A DNA stretch of 7,358 nucleotides from Oscillospiraceae bacterium (GTDB lineage Bacteria; Bacillota; Clostridia; Oscillospirales; Acutalibacteraceae), in assembly GCA_022508705.1 (NCBI GenBank), contig JAFLUO010000088.1, forward strand, positions 1-7,358. Direction: 5' to 3'. Below are positions 6,236 to 7,358 of this stretch, piece by piece; position 1 is the first letter of the stretch, and the number at the start of each line of letters is the position of its first letter. Position numbers and translations under genes: made by a program. The notes under the pieces are model-generated. The model worked only from the letters and a program-made list of their open reading frames with translations. It had not been told where the DNA came from and did no database searches.

Positions 6236-6691
6236 ATGTTCGTCTGTCACGGCAATATTTGCCGAAGTCCTATGGCAGAGTTTATTTTTAAAGACCTTGC
6301 AGAAAAAGCAGGAGTTCTTGAGAATTTTTACGTTTCTTCTTCGGCAACAAGCACGGAAGAGATTTGGAACGGCGTTGGTAATCCCGTGTACCCGCCTGCG
6401 AGAGCAGAACTTTTAAAGCACGGTATTTCCCCAGATGGTAAGCGTGCGGTACAACTCCAAAAATCAGACTATGAAAAATACGATTTGTTTGTGGGAATGG
6501 ACAGTAATAATATTCGCAATATGATGAGAATTTTCGGCTCTGACCCCGATGGAAAAGTACATAAACTGCTTGATTTCACAGACGATGCACATGATGTTGC
6601 AGACCCGTGGTATTCGGGCAGGTTTGATGTAGCCTACAACGATATTTTAAAGGGCTGTGAGGCTCTGCTCAGTAAGCTTTTAGACAAGTAA
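6236..6691 (+). CDS. Low-molecular-weight protein tyrosine phosphatase (start uncertain, perhaps 6224)
   Basis: Cytosolic phosphatase acting by a cysteinyl-phosphate intermediate on phosphotyrosine, or phosphoarginine in some Firmicutes. The P-loop CHGNICRS (C4 to S11; C-x5-R-S) is at the N-terminus, and the general acid is D123 in the DPWYSG loop. The ORF is 151 residues from the ATG at 6236. That start gives MFVCHGNICRS and trims the first beta strand, which in the family usually begins M-x-[KR]-[IV]-[LM]-F-V-C. The in-frame codons before it are ACG GTA AAG ATA, so initiation at ACG 6224 would give MVKIMFVCHGN, exactly the family pattern, with the best ribosome site correctly spaced. No standard in-frame start lies between the yfcE stop (6187, same frame) and 6236. 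It is the last gene of the run, 48 bases after yfcE. The functional call is strong; only the start is in doubt. Confidence 0.93.
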   Translation: MFVCHGNICRSPMAEFIFKDLAEKAGVLENFYVSSSATSTEEIWNGVGNPVYPPARAELLKHGISPDGKRAVQLQKSDYEKYDLFVGMDSNNIRNMMRIFGSDPDGKVHKLLDFTDDAHDVADPWYSGRFDVAYNDILKGCEALLSKLLDK

Positions 6692-6696
6692 TAATA

Positions 6697-6712
6697 AACA
6701 ATACAAATTGTT
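6697..6712. repeat. Small palindrome next to the antiporter promoter
   Basis: AACAAT-ACAA-ATTGTT is a perfect 6-bp inverted repeat with a 4-base spacer, ending two bases before the -35 box of the proposed antiporter promoter. It could be an operator or, less likely, a weak hairpin after the phosphatase gene; the stem is AT-rich and no U-tract follows. Repeats this short are common by chance in AT-rich gaps, so confidence is low. Confidence 0.25.
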
Positions 6713-6713
6713 C

Positions 6714-6742
6714 TTGATTTATAGTAACAAGTATGGTAAACT
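6714..6742 (+). promoter_or_regulatory. Likely SigA-type promoter with extended -10 for the antiporter gene
   Basis: -35 TTGATT (6714-6719), a 17-base spacer and -10 TAAACT (6737-6742), preceded by TGG to give the extended -10 pattern TGnTAAACT. Each box matches 4 of 6 consensus bases. The expected transcription start is near 6749, about 33 bases before the ATG. It sits in the only sizeable gap on the plus strand, which separates the antiporter from the phosphatase run. Confidence 0.55.
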
Positions 6743-6781
6743 TTAAGAACTAAAGTAAAATAAAGGTACGGTGAGTTATAT

Positions 6782-7358
6782 ATGGAAATATCCGCAAGAG
6801 TGGCAGATTTGCTATCCATTTCCAGCGACAATATAATTTTTGCGGTTATATTATTCGTTATCGGAATTTTCTTTATCGTTAAAGGCGGCGACATTTTTGT
6901 TGACGCAGCTACATGGATTGCCGAGGCAACGGGAATACCCAAATTCATTATTGGCGCTACTGTTGTAAGTTTTGCAACGACTCTTCCCGAGCTTTTGGTT
7001 TCTGCTATTGCGGCAACGCAGGGCAAAAACGACATGGCAATAGGAAATGCGGTCGGCTCTGTTACAGCTAACGTGGGTCTTATAATGAGTATTTCAATTC
7101 TTTGTATGCCCGCCCTCGTTAAGCGCAAAGAGGTTGCTTTTAAAGGCTTTTTGATGATTGGCGCAGTTGCGGCAATGTTTGTATTTACTCAAAACTTAAG
7201 CCTTTCAATTTGGCAAAGCATAATTTTGATAGTAATCTTTGTTGTATTTATGGCAGAGAATATTATTTCGGGCAAAGCTTCAATAGGTGCTGACGGGGAT
7301 GATGAAAAGCCCGAAATCAACGCAAAAACGGTTATATCCAATATTGCTAAATTCATTA
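6782..7358 (+). CDS. Calcium/sodium antiporter, CaCA family (N-terminal part, cut by window end)
   Basis: Membrane cation exchanger of the CaCA superfamily (YrbG-like in general type). 192 codons are present with no stop; family members run to about 320 residues with two inverted alpha repeats, so roughly the second half is missing. A first hydrophobic segment (about 18-33) is followed by a GGDIFVDAATWIAEATGIPK stretch ending at K54, then the alpha-1 repeat: GATVVSFATTLPELLVSAIA (58-77), with the ion-binding E70 in the PE pair, and DMAIGNAVGSVTANVGLI (84-101), corresponding to the family's GN.VGSN..N block. Further hydrophobic segments lie at about 101-112, 120-136 and 143-160, then a polar loop (ISGKASIGADGDDEK), the expected central cytosolic loop. 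The start is supported by GGTGA (6770-6774) 7 bases before the ATG. It probably has its own promoter. The transported ion cannot be fixed from this half. Confidence 0.85.
   Translation, partial: MEISARVADLLSISSDNIIFAVILFVIGIFFIVKGGDIFVDAATWIAEATGIPKFIIGATVVSFATTLPELLVSAIAATQGKNDMAIGNAVGSVTANVGLIMSISILCMPALVKRKEVAFKGFLMIGAVAAMFVFTQNLSLSIWQSIILIVIFVVFMAENIISGKASIGADGDDEKPEINAKTVISNIAKFI

Noticed and set aside
6634..7128. Long open frame on the minus strand (164 codons) opposite the antiporter
   Set aside because: It is antisense to a clear membrane transporter gene, runs across the promoter gap into the phosphatase gene, and shows no recognisable domain or ribosome site.

Overview
The window looks like an ordinary chromosomal stretch from a low-to-moderate G+C Gram-positive anaerobe, most likely a member of the class Clostridia. 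The basis is the AT-rich codon use, the strong AAGGAG-type ribosome sites, the clostridial look of the proteins, and the order M16 peptidase (YmfH type) - lgt - folD. This placement is inferred from protein character and gene order; no search was run. There are no RNA genes, insertion sequences, CRISPR arrays or phage genes.

Layout. (1) Positions 1-1997, plus strand: the C-terminal end of an M16-family peptidase, then lgt (lipoprotein lipidation) and folD (one-carbon folate metabolism), tightly packed as an operon; lgt and folD overlap by 14 bases. (2) Positions 2002-2026: a strong hairpin between the convergent ends of folD and the next gene, working as a terminator for both strands. (3) Positions 2036-3061, minus strand: a PHP-domain metal-dependent phosphoesterase with a good extended -10 promoter placed almost on top of its start codon. 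(4) Positions 3129-6691, plus strand: a close-packed run of five genes, namely a cytosolic PI-PLC X-domain-like protein, a metallo-beta-lactamase-fold hydrolase, a PfkB-family sugar/nucleoside kinase, a YfcE-type metallophosphoesterase and a low-molecular-weight tyrosine phosphatase. (5) Positions 6692-6781: an intergenic region with a likely promoter and a small palindrome. (6) Position 6782 to the window end: the first half of a calcium/sodium (CaCA-family) antiporter, cut by the window edge.

The first operon is housekeeping. The most interesting part is the block from 2036 to 6691. Four of its six genes encode members of families that break phosphoester or phosphodiester bonds (PHP, PI-PLC-like, metallophosphoesterase, tyrosine phosphatase), one is an MBL-fold hydrolase from a superfamily that includes cyclic phosphodiesterases, and one is a small-molecule kinase. 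A salvage route for a phosphodiester or cyclic-phosphate metabolite would fit, but this is a hypothesis; the genes may simply be packed together.

Two details stand out. The PI-PLC-like protein keeps both catalytic histidines but has a cysteine where the family normally has an aspartate. The tyrosine phosphatase gene has its best ribosome site and its expected N-terminus pointing to an ACG codon at 6224, so its real start is either non-standard or mutated.
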